Part shown: one piece after another, positions 1 through 12,387 of the stretch | Numbering within the stretch: position 1 is the stretch's first letter | Layout: each line of letters opens with the position of its first letter | Origin: Dipteris shenzhenensis | Taxonomy: Eukaryota > Polypodiophyta > Polypodiopsida > Gleicheniales | Direction: 5' to 3' (one strand) | Assembly (NCBI GenBank): GCA_047967505.1 | Contig: CM106538.1 | Length of the DNA: 64,000 nucleotides | Notes under the pieces: generated by a model | Told to the model about the DNA's origin: nothing | The model's input: the letters and a program-made list of their open reading frames with translations, nothing else | Database searches by the model: none | Translations under genes and position numbers: made by a program

Positions 1-353
1 CTTGTTGTAAAAGGGGTGTGGAGTGGGGCATGGAGTGTATCTATCAATCAAAGATGGTCTTTCACGTCATAGAAAAAAATGAAAACTAAATCTTGCACAG
101 CAATGAAAGGTTAGTGGACGATAGATGGCCTCACGGGCTTGCAAAAGGTCTTATCAAGCCTCACCAACTGCATGTTTTTGTCTTTGTATACTTTCCCTTT
201 GCCTCTTGAAGCCCCAAGCCTTTGCCTTTGGCCATTGCCTTTCATTGTAGTTGTCATAGTGATTCAACCCCACACACATGCACAATACGTCCTCCTTGCA
301 GAAGAAGCACCTGCTCCTGCTCATCCTGCTCCCCTTCGATCGATATTCACGAG
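1..353 (+). promoter_or_regulatory. 5' flank and probable 5' UTR of the NAC gene
   Basis: No gene ends in this stretch. It leads into the NAC start codon at 354. A pyrimidine-rich stretch around 175-235 recurs upstream of the NAC pseudogene start near 21830-21890, so the duplication included some leader or promoter sequence. An in-frame ATG at 222 would add 44 residues rich in cysteine, histidine and serine that do not look like a NAC leader. I therefore treat this interval as untranslated. I see no convincing TATA box. Confidence 0.5.
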
Positions 354-3009
354 ATGCAGGCGCCTCTCCCTGCCACCGCGCCTTTCGAGAACGATCCTGA
401 CCTCAATTATGATCACACCTCCATGGTCCTTCCTGGGTTCCGCTTCCACCCGACTGAGGAGGAGCTCGTCGATTTCTACCTCAAACGAATGGCCGTTGGT
501 AAACGGCTCAGTATCGAGCTCATCAAATTGGTTGATCTGTATCGTTATGATCCATGGCAGCTCCCTGGTCATCTCTCTCTCTCTCTCTCTCTACCATGTT
601 GTATAGCTTCGAGGTCTTCATTTATGTTAACAACTCTTTCTCTCTCTACCCCTCTGCACTTCGTCCTTCTCTGTGATGGTGTTTCAACTCACGGGTGGCT
701 AAGATTAAATCCGTCTAATGCACAGCTCCGTTTGTTCTACTTTTTCAAAGAGTAATCGAAAGCCATAATCATTTGATACCGTCAAATCAATTGCCTCGGC
801 TTGCATGCATTCGTGCCGCTGATTGTGATTCCTCAGGACGGGTTTACACATAAAGATATAGCTTCAATTAACAGTCTACACGCTTAGCTTTCCCTGAGAC
901 ATCTTCACTATAAATCATATTTGTCTATAGACGTCCACGTGCTTTGACACACTCAATCTGAAGACATTGTAGGTCTAGACTCAAAGTAGCGTTTTCTGAT
1001 TGTCATCTGCTCCATATTCTTCCGTTTAACGACTTCATTAGTTCTTGACTAGTTCACTTCCATGGCTCTTTTGCAATCTTGTAGCACTGGCGTTCGTAGG
1101 GGAGAAGGAATGGTTTTTCTTCACTCCCAGAGATAAAAAGTACCGTAATGGAGCTCGACCCAACCGCGTTACTGCTTCCGGTTATTGGAAAGCTACAGGG
1201 ACAGACAGGATGGTTCGGAATTCTCACGGTAACATCATTGGACTCAAGAAAACCCTCGTCTTCTACACTGGTCGTGCTCCCAAAGGATCAAGAACCAATT
1301 GGGTCATGAATGAATATCGGCTTCTCCAAAACGCAGAAGCTTCCAGCTACAAGGTATGTTTGAGAGCTTTCTGTTGAAAATGAAAACCTAATAAGTACAA
1401 GGTCATTGCTGAACATTGCGAACCCAGTCTAATGTCGTCTGTGCTACGTCTCTCTAGAAGAAACGGCGTGCGTCAACAAGGTCATAGCTGAACAGTACGA
1501 AACCCAGTCTAATGTCGTCTGTGCTATGTCCCTCTAGAAGAAACGGCGTGCATCAACAAGATCGTTGCTGAACACTGTGAAACCCAGTCTAATGTCGTCT
1601 GTGCTATGTCCCTGTAGAAGCGCGCATGAACAAGGTTATTGCTGAACAGTGCGAAACCCAGTCTAATGTCGTCTGTGCTATGCATATCCCTCTAGAAGAT
1701 TAAACGACGTGCATCAACAAGATCATTGCTGAACAGTCTGAAACCCAGTCTAATGTCGTCTAGTCTGCTATGTCCCTGTAAAAGCGCGCATCAACAAGGT
1801 CATTGCTGAACAGTGCGAAACCCAGTCTAATGTCGTCTGTGCTATGTCCCTCTAGAAGAAACGGCGTTCATCAACAAGTTATACGCCGTTATATTGAAAA
1901 TTTGTCGGCCGGAAATATCTCTCTGAGCATATGTGTCCAAAGATCTAAATTGCTGTAGCCCTAATAAGTACAGAATTTCATCATAATATTAACTTAGCCA
2001 CAGGGGAAGCCTCGTAGTGGATCGTCAGTATTCGGCCAGGCATATGTTTGCTGGACTCAGTACCCATTTCATACAATCTATGTTGCTCAGTGTGTGCACC
2101 GAACACTCGTACTCGGTTTGGATCTTGTGCTGATATCTAGCTTACGCTACACGTAGCCAAGCGTTCCTTCTACTTAAAGAGAGATACTGAGCTAGTGTCC
2201 TTCCCTTGCAGAATGAGGTGGCGCTGTGCCGGGTCTATAGAAAATCAGGCTCGGAGGGTCAATACGATGGCGAAGCTTCTGCAAGCGTCGGAGTAATTAG
2301 AGACCCTAATCGTTTAGCTGCATCGACTTCAAACAGCATTGGCAAGCACAGTGACGGCGACTGCTCGATATCATTTGGAAATTCGGACCTTCTGTTTGGC
2401 GGCACAAGCGCATTAATGAAGGCCGATGAAGTTTCTAGTAGAAACTCCCTAGATGAGATTATGGGAATACGTATCCAAGCAGAGATGGAAGCTCAATGCC
2501 AAAATTATGTTCTGTGGAATCATGCACAGAACGATGTACCGCAGCCAATGGTTCATGTTCCGTTACCATCAGCAGAGAGCTTTGTATTACAACGATCAAC
2601 ACTTCCACAGAAAATGGCTGATGTTAATCTCCCCGATGTGAGTAGCATTGCAAATATGAACACTGTTTCCGCGTATAACATGGCTCAGCATGTTTTTCCA
2701 TTAGAGCCAATTAGCAACTACACGACCCAACTTGAACTTTTAACAGACAATCATTACTACACAAATGGCGCTGGCAACCCAGGTGTCAATATATCTCCAT
2801 TAATCAGCTACCCAGAAGGGTCATGCCAACGAGGGTTCACCCCGTCCAGCAGCTTGTTACGCTGTCATTCAACTGGGCAGATCATCAGTCAGTGCTTGGT
2901 TGGTCAAGTACGGCCCTCCTTCGGCATCCCTCTTGGAAGCGTATCGCGCTCTCCAAACACAGTTAACAAAATCTTGAAGTCCACCGGTGCTTGGAATCCC
3001 ATGCACTGA
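354..3009 (+). CDS. NAC-domain transcription factor, three exons (354-567, 1085-1353, 2212-3009)
   Basis: Predicted protein of 426 residues, a plant-specific DNA-binding transcription factor acting in the nucleus. The NAC domain lies at about residues 25-165: subdomain [19 protein letters not shown], then [62 protein letters not shown] and NEYRL. Intron 1 (568-1084) and intron 2 (1354-2211) follow GT-AG and sit where plant NAC introns usually sit: after DPWxLP and after the EYRL block. Exon 3 opens with [11 protein letters not shown] and continues into a Ser/Asn-rich C-terminal activation-type region. I chose the start at 354 because it gives a typical short leader before LPGF and matches the start of the second copy at 21895. 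The subdomain wording is closest to the LOV1/NAC035 group as I recall it, so subgroup assignment is tentative. No in-frame stop or frameshift is seen. A related broken copy lies 21.5 kb downstream. Confidence 0.93.
1402..1878 (+). repeat. Minisatellite in NAC intron 2, six units of about 75-85 bp
   Basis: Six head-to-tail units each contain the core cccagtctaatgtcgtctg followed by a CT-rich stretch and a gcatcaacaag-like end. Units differ by small indels; for example the third and fifth lack the aaacggcg segment. The array lies wholly inside intron 2, so it does not alter the protein. It could affect splicing or intron length between alleles. Confidence 0.9.
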
Positions 3010-3540
3010 ACTTCAAACGAGATTCGAAAAGGAAACGCAGTCCTTAATTTGTTGTGCAGGATCTCAAAGGAAGCACCTTGGGAAAGTCCTTGAATGCATG
3101 ACAAAATTGTTGAGATTTTGCATTTCAGAAATGAGGGTTGCTTCCCCTCAATGTTATTTAAATGTGTTTCTCGTCAGAATCAAAATCTGTCATTGGGCTA
3201 TAACACGGATGTATAGTTTTCAGTCATTCTTACATACTTGGTTTTGTCTTTCGATTAGTAGATTCTCCAATATAATTTGAGGACCATCGCTATACTTCAG
3301 TCATACTAAGGTGTGCTTTCATTCCATCACCTATGCAATGCTTTAAGTATTATTGCAGGCGCAAACCTGTGCGGACATGTGCATATGCAAAGTGGGTTAA
3401 GCTGTGCGGACTGTATATAATTGTACCGGTACAAATAAGTATTTCTTTCGAGAAAATAAAGATGACCTTTTATATGGACCCATCTTTTAATTTTTGTGTA
3501 TACTTGTCACTCTTTTTACGGTGTATACTTTTGTAACTCT
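3010..3540 (+). other. 3' UTR and likely polyadenylation region of the NAC gene
   Basis: The stretch after the NAC stop is AT-rich and has no convincing gene. An AATAAA signal lies at 3455-3460 in a T-rich context, about 450 bases past the stop, and is the best poly(A) candidate. The short ORFs here have no recognisable domain. Confidence 0.4.
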
Positions 3541-5950
3541 TTTAAGTTGTACATTTCCTATACATTTAGACTTTGAAATGAATGTAACTCAGCTCTATCT
3601 TGCGTGTTTCTACCACCAGATGGACACTTTCTTTTAACTTAAAGATGTACGTAACCTTTGTAACTAGTAATATGTTAGTAGCCATCGAGTCCGGTTATAA
3701 TTGGATCACATCCTATTTTGAAATTTTCCCAAAACACCCCCCCCCCCCTTCTCTCTCTCTCTCCTTTTTTGCTAATCAAAGAACGTTGTGGACATATCAA
3801 ATGGGCATTCATATTTGCCCTCTAATTTGAATTGTGCCCCCCTCCCCCCCCCTCTCTCTCTCTCTCCTTCCTTCACTATGATAGCTATGACCACTAGCCT
3901 CCCTATGTTTTGCAGCCTATTTCGATGTACTGATACATAAGGAAATGTTGTTTCATGCTTTAACTTTGAAAATTGAGTAGAAATGTTGTGCAATTCTAGG
4001 AAAGCTTAAAAAGTAAGGTCAGAATCACTACTTGCAATTCTAGGGAAGTTTAAAATGTAAGGGCAAAATCACTATTTGCAAAGCACGCTTTTGGGCTTCA
4101 TTGGAGTTGCTGAGGACATAACCATGCCTTTTGAACCATCATTTTAAGTTGCTTCTGCGCTTGTGTCAATCTTTCTTCTTTAAATTATTAGTTATTATTG
4201 GTTCCATGATTGACCAATGGCTGAAAGTGTCCACTTCAATGTCTTTACAAGAGCTTAAAAATTAAGTATCTTCTCAATATAGTGGTTTTGTGAAACATTT
4301 TGTGCCATGGCTGCATGACTCTTTTTAAGAATGTCAAGTACATTGTACAAGATTAGGAAGCTTTTAGATCGATTGAACAATGTAGAAGAGATAATGACAT
4401 AACACTTACATGCAAAAGCTATGACAAGTTGGTAGAATTACAAGTAGAGAATTGTTGTGACTAAACCAATGCCACAATAAGGAAGTTTGCTAGAATGTTA
4501 TTATATGCTTCAATAACTTGATGACTGATTTGGATCAAGATTATTGAAAAGGCTTTTCTTTATATGTTACCATGTCATCCACATGTAAAGAATCATCACA
4601 ACATTTCTAAAAAGGATATACAAATGCAAAATGCATTCATCTCTACATAAGTTCACTCTAGTGATTAAGAAACCAAAATCTTTAATCACGTTGTTCCTCA
4701 TAATGTAAAGCTTTATGATGCTATCAGATGGTGGGATTCAAGGTAACATATGTCTTCTTACAACCTCAAGAATATTGGATATCCATAATGAGAATTTATG
4801 TACAACCAAATTAGAGCATCTGGGAATGAAGGAGTATAGCATATTACAAAAGGAAACTTCCAACACCAAATTGACGTGCATAGCAAGTTGAAAGATGTTG
4901 TTTTACATTTTAGACTAATCACACTCAAATTCAACATACACTATGTAGGAGATCTTATGAAATTATCTTATGTTAAATTTTCACTTCAACTTCTAGATAA
5001 TTATCGGATATTACATTGAACTTTACTATATTGTGAGTTTTTTGCTGCTCTACTATGTATGTATAATATAACCAATACCACAAGATAGCTACCAAGTTGA
5101 ACAACTAGTTATTGATGTTATTTGACAACTAGTAGAGATATTACTTTGCTACTACTGCTTATATTTTCTAAGTTCTAGCAATCAAATAAGTAACTAGCCT
5201 ATGCTACCTAGGTAACCTATGTCATCCTGCTAGCTATAGTTTGCTAGTATTTCTAGATACCTAGTTAGTATTATGTATCTCCTAGCTATTGTTGCTAGTC
5301 TTTTATAGACTATCTAGCACAACTATTATTACTAGTCTTCTATCCACTCCTTTGGCCACCTTGTATTTCTACACAACAAGACAAAGCAACTATAGATGCG
5401 CAAAATATTGGGCGTGTCTATAGGTGCAAATAGAATAGTGAAACTACAGGCACGTCTATGAGCGTGTCTATCAATGCGTTTAATAGCACGGTTATTAACG
5501 CATCTAATAGCACATCTACACTGTCTTTTAGATGTGGATTTAGACACCTTTATAAACGCAGAACTGAGAATACAGAGAGTGATATTTTGCTGTAGGCTGA
5601 TAAATATGCATCACTACTTTCCAAACATTGCCCATGATTACCAAAGCACATAATTTTAATAAAAATATCAATGCTTTCTTGCAAACCCACATATACAAAA
5701 ACTAAGTGAGGTGAGGAGAATGAGACAATATGTAAAATAGTTTTGCCAATATCAATGATGCGCTATGGTTCGATCTCATCCTCAATGAGATCAACCCTTG
5801 CCAAACTATCTACTTCAAAATCCAAACCAATCTTGAAATCTATAAATACATTCGGCCCACTACTACTTGTGCTACTTATGTGCTCATCGAAATTAGCATC
5901 ACCAATAGCAGGCTCGTCCTCATGGGTAATGGCCTCAATAGCTGTATCTC
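3541..5950. other. Gene-poor AT-rich interval with two C/CT tracts
   Basis: I see no gene. Two similar tracts, a poly-C run followed by (CT)n, lie at about 3737-3765 and 3838-3867. Around 5390-5560 there are short repeated words such as gcgtctat, gcatctaatagcac and gcgtgtctat. This clustering resembles the subterminal repeats of CACTA transposons, and the adjacent CACTA transposase C-terminus makes that reading plausible. I could not find a CACTA terminal inverted repeat. Confidence 0.4.
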
Positions 5951-8060
5951 CTATCTGATGATCATCCTCTGATGATCATCCTCCTCTCTTGTATCACAAT
6001 CATCATCACCTCTATGGCCATGATCATCCTCCATATGCTCCATATTAGTAAGTATACTATGCATCACTTTGGAGCGTGGCGTAATAGGTATGACATGCCA
6101 CCACCTATTATTATCCACACCATTGGTTGATAGAGAACCTAATAATTCAAACACAAATACAATCATGTTATTTTCCTTGCATCGAAGGTATCAAATATTT
6201 AAAAGTGAGTATTTTTATATGTGTACAATACCTGTTCACACTGTTGCGGTAGTACTAGTGTGTCCTTCTTGCTTTGCCAAAACTTTGTAGAGTCAATAGT
6301 TACAAAGCCACTTGCATGGCATTTGGTTGTTGCATTAATTAGGGCCTCTTTCCACCACGTCCTTAAACCACTTGACATCCAAAAAATACACAAATAAGCG
6401 TCGAAAGTCAAGCTTAATATTATCTTGGATTATGCCACAATAATCATCCATGGCTCCATTGGCTCCCTCAAAGCTAGCAATGACGCCGCAATCTTGTGTG
6501 TTTCTCTTATCATCAATCCGTTGTGTCCAAAAATGCTTGCCCTCAAACCATATAGCATTGAACATAGTACATACACTACACCAAGACAAAATAAATTGAA
6601 TAAGCAATCTAAATTGTTGAAAGCTCCTAACTTATGCATAACATTCTATATACCAACATTGCTCATGCATCCTTTAGCATACTCCCATTCTTCCATTGTG
6701 ATATGCATCCCCTCGTCTCTCTCTACTCTCTCCATTTTGTCAAGTAGTCAATCCACATGAATATTCTTTGGAAGTGCTCTTAGATGCCGAGGGTATGGCA
6801 CACAAGATCTGTGGTGTGGACAAAAGAGGGCTCTTTCTCCTTGTCTTCTTGCCTTTGCATCCTCGTATCTTGTTACCCATGTTTTCATCACATCACTATT
6901 AAGCATGCAATAGAGGTTGATATTATTAAGCAACTTGGTGTCTATTACTTTGCTCCGTCCTTTCCCTTGAGGCACAATAGAGGTCATCCTTAGGCCTTCA
7001 TCATCTCTCCATAGTCATGGGAGAGAGCTATCCACATCAACAAGAAACTCAAAAATATATACAAGTAACTCTTGTACCAGCCAACCCTCGGCCATGCTAC
7101 CTTTGGGCCTTGCATTTTGCCTCACAAAACCATTCAAGGTCTTCACAAAGTGCTCAAGGAAGAACAACCATCATGCATGTACAGTGCCGCATATAGCAAT
7201 CTCATCCACCAAATGCACTATGAGATGTAGTTGGCTTGTGAGAATAGAACGTGAAAAGGTCTCCTCCACTAAACAAACCACCTCTAGTGACATAACTCGA
7301 GCATTCTCAAGCATGGTGGGATCTATTTCTTTTGAGCTCACATACCTAGAAAGAAAAAAGCGCACCATATTAGCAATATGAAAACCTTGCATGGAGCATT
7401 GATATGCTTCACATTTTGTATCCTGTAAAGTACCTCACAAGCTCGCCCATCTTGTAAATATAGTCCTTCACGTCCTTCGATGCACTATGAGAAATGCTAG
7501 TAGGTAGTATGAATTGAACACACGAGGAATGGTTAATTAGTTGCTTCTACACTCACAAATTTGGAAGGGAAAAGAGATTATGCTAATAAAATACTTACTT
7601 GGAGCATCTTGTGCCAATCATGAGATTTCAAGCCATATAATTGCTCTACACCTCTTTTCTTGCTCTTTGTGAAGGCCCCCTTAAAACACCTCATGCATCC
7701 AATGGGAGTACGAATTGTAGTGATAGCTCACTTAACCACCACCATCTCTAGCTTTGATAACCTCCATGGTGCATGGGGTAAAAAGACACGCCCATTTGGC
7801 CCCTCTTGTGGCCAAGCTTCAAGCATCCTCCTTGTGGTGCGTAGATCCTCCCTTATGCCTGTAGAATCTTGTGTCCCATTCAAATGTTCCCAAATGGTAG
7901 ATGCCACATTCTTGAAAATATGCATGGAATCAAGCAGGTGATTGATCTTGAGGTGGGACCAATATGGTAGTTGATAAAAGATGGAGTTGTTGAGATATGG
8001 TGCCATGAGCACATGTAGAGAAAAGGTATGAGTAAAGGGAAAGCTGCCACATGGCATGGA
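5951..8060 (-). pseudogene. CACTA (En/Spm-type) transposase relic, copy 1: TNP2 end, DUF4218, DUF4216
   Basis: Read on the minus strand from about 8060 downwards. The TNP2/Transposase_21 segment LPYWSHLKINHLLDSMHIFK is at about 7990-7910. A DUF4218-type segment around 7390-7000 contains LHLIVHLVDEIAICGTVHA. A DUF4216-type segment at 6600-6200 reads DDYCGIIQDNIKL, VYFLDVKWFK and GFVTIDSTKFW. A C-terminal tail WWHVIPITPRSKV and an acidic stretch follow near 6100-5960. CACTA transposases carry these domains in this order and cut and paste the element in the nucleus. The reading frame changes repeatedly and has stops, and the N-terminal zinc-finger part is absent, so this is a decayed fragment. 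The second copy lies directly upstream on the same strand. Confidence 0.85.
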
Positions 8061-8449
8061 GGAGATATCCTACATGTGAGCAAGCAAATGGATGTAAGTA
8101 CCCTCACCTATAAAAGGGAGGTTCATTTGAAGTAATATCAAACAAGCACTTTGCTCCTTGAATCAATGTGTTCCACAAAAAAGGCCATCCATGTGACCAT
8201 GATGCATTGTAATTTTTGTACTACAAAAGGACATGATTAAAACAATGAGGATGCATTTTGTAGCAATTGTGATCATAAATACCCAAATTAAGTAGAAAGG
8301 TAAAAAACTTACATGTGGCATACATCCACTGACTACAAGATCCTGCACTCGATTGGTTACATCCTTTACATCATGTTCAGCTTCAAGAAGAGCTTCTTGT
8401 AGTCAATCACAGAACATGTGTCTAGAGAGAAGAGCAAGGTCTGGTAGAT

Positions 8450-9809
8450 ATGGCACCCTCATGACTCTAAAATCTTGTCCTCTCATCTTTTTGCTTTAGC
8501 TTCTTTATATCTCTCCACCCATCTTTGCATCTTGGGACTATTGAGGATACCAAACTTATTGAAATTCTCTCTTTGCTCTTTGATCATCTTTCTTTTAACC
8601 CCTCTACCTTGGGGAACCTCCTGAATGACACGATCATTATCCTTGATGTTCCAAGCATGTGGCATATGGGGATCCATGGATGCAAGAAACTCTATGATGT
8701 ATACTAATAACTCTTGCACAAGCCATCACTCTACCGTTCTTGCTTTGGGTCTAGCTCTTTGCCTTACAAATCCCTTCAAAGTTTTCATAAATCATTTAAG
8801 GAAAAGTGACACGATCATCGTCCTGATGTTCCAAGCATGTGGCATATAGGGATCCATGGATGCAAGAAACTCTGTGATGTATACCAATAACTCCTACACA
8901 AACCCTCACTTTGCCGTTCTTGCTTTGGGTCTAGCTCTTTGCCTTACAAATCCCTTCAAAGTTTTCATAAATCATTCAAGGAAAAACATCCAATGACTAT
9001 GAATGGTTCCTGCAATGGTGATCTCATCAACTACGTTTATAAGAAAGTGCACTTGAGTCATCATAATGCTTGAGGGAAAGTGCTTCTCAAGCAAGCACAC
9101 AGCTTCAATGGAGTCCACTTTAGCCCTCTTGCTACTTGATACATATATCTATTTTTGTGAGATCTACCTATTCCATATGCACCCGTAAGATTCAATATTT
9201 TCTACCAATCATTTAAAATTGTATGAAATATAATGAAGGTGATATGATAGTAAGCATACCTTATAATGCCAATGATGTTGTAGATAGTTTTTTTAACATC
9301 TTCTGATACGCATTCTCTCACTATAATTGGGAGGATAAACTACCCAAGCAACAAAGGAGTTATCACAATGTGTCATAATCATTTAAGTTATAAGAAAGCA
9401 TCACAATCTTAGTTCTACCCTTCTTTTGAGCTGACATGTAGAATACCTGTAAGACCTTGTGCCAATCATGGGACTTGAGGCCACTAAGCTTATTTTCCTT
9501 TGTAAATGCTCCCCTCAGGCAACGCATGTGTCTCGTGGGTGTATGAAAAGATGCAATATCCACCTTCACCCTTGCCTCCTATACCTTAGAAAGGATCCAT
9601 GGTGCCTTTGAGAGAATAATTCTAGGAGGACGCTCTTGGGTTTGTGGACCACCCTCTTGAGTTCTATGCACATGCTCTTGGGACCACAAGTGAGGCATCC
9701 GCATGCAAGTATTCTCGCACTCCCCTTGTGTATTTGTCACCAACCAAGTGTGCCTAAATAGAAGCCCCCACATTCTTGAAGATATGCATGGGATCCAAGA
9801 GGTGATTGA
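8450..9809 (-). pseudogene. CACTA transposase relic, copy 2, downstream part (TNP2 end and DUF4218)
   Basis: Minus-strand segments resemble copy 1: the HIFKNV-like block at about 9790-9760, a segment reading LSGLKSHDWHKVLQVFYMSA at about 9500-9430, and a DUF4218-like piece from 9110 to 8480. It is frameshifted, and part of it is tandemly duplicated (8629-8990). The frame is cut at 9809 by insertion of an LTR element and resumes at 16153, where sequence homologous to the corresponding part of copy 1 continues across one copy of the 5-bp target duplication. Confidence 0.82.
8629..8990 (-). repeat. Tandem duplication of about 181 bp inside CACTA copy 2
   Basis: Unit 1 spans 8629-8809 and unit 2 spans 8810 to about 8990. 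They differ at scattered positions, mostly transitions. Both contain the DUF4218-like coding segment around ccaagcatgtggcatat and ggatccatggatgcaagaaa. The duplication lies within the already decaying transposase. Confidence 0.88.
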
Positions 9810-10096
9810 TGTGAATTCATGAGGAAGCAATGAGGCACACAACGTAAAGCTTTATTCCGAGAGTGGTTACATATATAGGCAACTGCCTCCATGTAGGTAG
9901 ATCCCAGATCCACAATCATCTCCATGATTATCTCAATCAATCACCTACTATGATCACACACTCATCACACCAACCTGACACACCTAGCTGATGAGTCACT
10001 AGAACCTTCTAGCACACTAGCTACACTCACACACTCCTTGCATAGGACTCCAAGCCCATAGGCATACACACACACACACATCAATTTGCCCCTTCA
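9810..10096 (-). repeat. 3' LTR of the outer gag-only element
   Basis: It begins tgtgaattcatgaggaag and ends ttgccccttca on the plus strand. It pairs with 15876-16152 and differs by scattered substitutions and small indels. It is adjacent to the polypurine tract and to the attga target duplication. Confidence 0.93.
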
Positions 10097-10396
10097 TTCC
10101 CCCCCACAAATTGATGACCTCATCCTTCAGCAGTAGTACATGGGATGCTCCATGGCTTGCCCACCATCATGTGGCAACACTCATGACCCCAACCTGTGAC
10201 TCACTCTTAGGATTCTTGGTTTACAACTGGGAGATAGACAATGAATATGTATGTAAAACCCAATGAGTCCAACAACAAGGAAAAAATCTCAAAAGACTAG
10301 CAATCATTTAAGGATGGAGTATCCATGGTAGAGAACCATTATTGACCTCACACACACATAACTTAGAAAACATATGGATCCCCACCCTTGTCATAA
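10097..10396 (-). other. Polypurine tract and non-coding 3' interior of the outer element
   Basis: Positions 10097-10110 are the complement of a G-rich polypurine tract (gtgggggggaa type) that abuts the 3' LTR. The rest up to the gag stop holds no ORF of note and shows no pol remnant, which supports the gag-only reading. Confidence 0.75.
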
Positions 10397-10864
10397 TTAA
10401 TGGGTGTTGTAAGCAGTGAGAGCTTTGACATTCTCTGGTTCTTCTTCTTCTTCAGTTTCTGCTTCCTCAACAAGATTGGCTAAACATCTCTTCTTGGCAT
10501 AACATTCCTTTTCAAAGTGTCCAGGTTTGCCACAAAAGTTACATTTCATTTTGCTCTTTCCCTTGAAGTTACTTTTGGCCAAATATGCCCCTTCTTTGTA
10601 ATAACTTCTTTGTTTGATCTTTCTCTCCTCTTCCAAGAGTGATGCTTCAATTTCTACCAGACTTATCTCTGGAATATTGGTGAGTGTGGTAACAATAGTG
10701 CCATATTCTTCAGTGAGACTTCTAAGGAAGATGCCAATTACAATATCTTCATCAAGATTGAACTTGATGCCATATAACTGTATCAAAATGCTCTTCATTG
10801 AATTTAGATGTAAAGAGATGGACTCCCCTCTATCTAATTTTAAGTCAAAGAACTTGATAAGCAA
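10397..10864 (-). CDS. Gag C-terminal part with CCHC zinc knuckle (outer element)
   Basis: The 155-residue stretch is typical of copia gag (UBN2 type). It has an alpha-helical core with DEDIVIGIFLRSLTEEYGTIV, then a Lys-rich region, then a nucleic-acid-binding zinc knuckle CNFCGKPGHFEKEC, and an acidic tail EEEEPENVKAL. Gag forms the particle that packages element RNA in the cytoplasm. Its upstream half lies across the nested insertion at 14585-14876. The two halves are in the same frame once the insert and one TSD copy are discounted, so the gag was intact when it was interrupted. Confidence 0.85.
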   Translation of the reverse strand: MLIKFFDLKLDRGESISLHLNSMKSILIQLYGIKFNLDEDIVIGIFLRSLTEEYGTIVTTLTNIPEISLVEIEASLLEEERKIKQRSYYKEGAYLAKSNFKGKSKMKCNFCGKPGHFEKECYAKKRCLANLVEEAETEEEEEPENVKALTAYNTH

Positions 10865-10875
10865 GCTAAACTTAG

Positions 10876-11227
10876 TGTGAAGATAGTGGGAGAGAGGGAA
10901 GGAGTCTCACTTGCGGCTTTCTCACATACACAATGGGGGAATACACACAAAGGTGGAGGCTGAAAATAGTTTTCCTCTTCTTAATTGTGAAAGCCAAAAG
11001 AACTCAAGTACAAAGAAATAGAAGAACCCTATATGTGGGTCTCAAACCAAACTCAACTAACTAAGGTGGCATACTAACTGAGCCACGAACTAGAGTAGAT
11101 AAGGATAGCTATCATCCAGCTATTATTCATGGGCGGTGTACCAACCGCATCTGCAGCTAACAAGTCGGTGACATAAATGCACAACAGTCACCCTGGCATA
11201 TCCCGAGTGGAGCTCGATATCTCAACA
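10876..11227 (-). repeat. 3' LTR of the nested copia element, 352 bp
   Basis: Reads tgtgaagatagtgggag at its left and gatatctcaaca at its right on the plus strand. It is preceded by TSD cttag and followed by the complement of the polypurine tract. Confidence 0.95.
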
Positions 11228-11367
11228 CTCCCCCTCGAGCTCAATCCCAATTCCTGCACACCAAGCAGGTCTCTGAACTTGCGCAACTTCTCTGCGCCCA
11301 ATGCCTTCGTGAATATGTTAGCTACCTGATCCTAAGTGCTGACATAAACTAGATCAATAAGACCTAG

Positions 11368-12384
11368 TTAAACCTTCTCCCGCACATAGTGATAATGCAC
11401 CTCAATGTGCTTTGTTCTAGCATGATAGACTGGGTTATTTGCCAAGTGTATACTACTCATGTTGTCACAATAAATGACAACTGGCCCATCTGTAGACTGA
11501 TGCATATCATAAAGTAGCTTATGCAACCAAGCTACCTCACAGGCAGCCATTGCTGCACCCCTGTACGCAGCCTCTGTGCTCGACAAGGCAACTGTAGGCT
11601 GTTTCTTGCTACTCCAGGTGACTGCAGCACTCCCAAAAGAGAACACACATCCACTGGTAGATCGTCTATCAGAAATACTACCAGCCCAATCAACATTAGT
11701 GTATCCATGCAACTGTATCTGAACCCCAGCCTCATAAAATAGTCCATACTGCAATGTGGACTTCACATACCTGAGTATGTGTCTAGCCGCATCCAAATGC
11801 GGTCTCCTTGGAGCCTGCATAAACTGACTTACCACTCCAAAAGCATAGCTTAAATCTGGCCTAGTAATAGTCATATAAATCAAAATTCCTACTATGCGTC
11901 TGTACATAGTAGGGTCTTCCAAAAGCTCACCTGCATCTGTGCTCAGCTTCACATTCTGCTCCAAAGGAACTGAAATAGGCTTACAGCTTGTCATCCCATA
12001 TTTGGATAGCATGTCCAATCCATACTGCCTCTGCAAGAGCTGTATCCCACTTGGTGATCTAATCACCTCAATGCCCAAGAAATAACGCAGCTCTCCCAAA
12101 TCCTTCATCTCAAACTTCTGCTTCAATAGCATTTTCACATGAAGGATATCTTCATCACTATCACCTGTGATGATCAAATCATCAACATAAATGACAAGCA
12201 ACATAATACCTTTCTCTGTTTTTCTCACTTAGAGTGAGAAATTTGCCTTGGAAATCTGAAAGCCAATAGTGACAAGATATTGTCCTATCTTGTCAGACCA
12301 TGCTCTAGGTGCTTGCTTCAAGCCATACAAGGCTTTCTTCAACCTGCAAACAAACTCAGGATGAATAGCATGAACATAACCTGG
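11368..12384 (-). pseudogene. Reverse transcriptase end and RNase H of the nested copia
   Basis: The minus-strand reading contains the catalytic motif LLVIYVDDLIITGDSDEDI, the connection segment MKDLGELRYFLGIEVI, RPDLSYAFGVVSQFMQAP, and the RNase H part ending in HYHYVREKV. A stop near 12228 replaces the Tyr seen in the family (SLYVRK), so this is cut off from the upstream RT. In life this region copied element RNA into DNA and removed the RNA strand. It is non-functional here because of stops and the missing integrase. Confidence 0.9.
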
Positions 12385-12387
12385 TGG

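Noticed and set aside
222-353. Upstream in-frame ATG at 222 as the NAC start
   Set aside because: The extra residues are unlike NAC leaders, and the second NAC copy supports the start near LPGF.
1402-1878. CRISPR-like regular repeats
   Set aside because: Units are contiguous 75-85-bp copies without unique spacers, inside an intron of a plant gene; this is a minisatellite.
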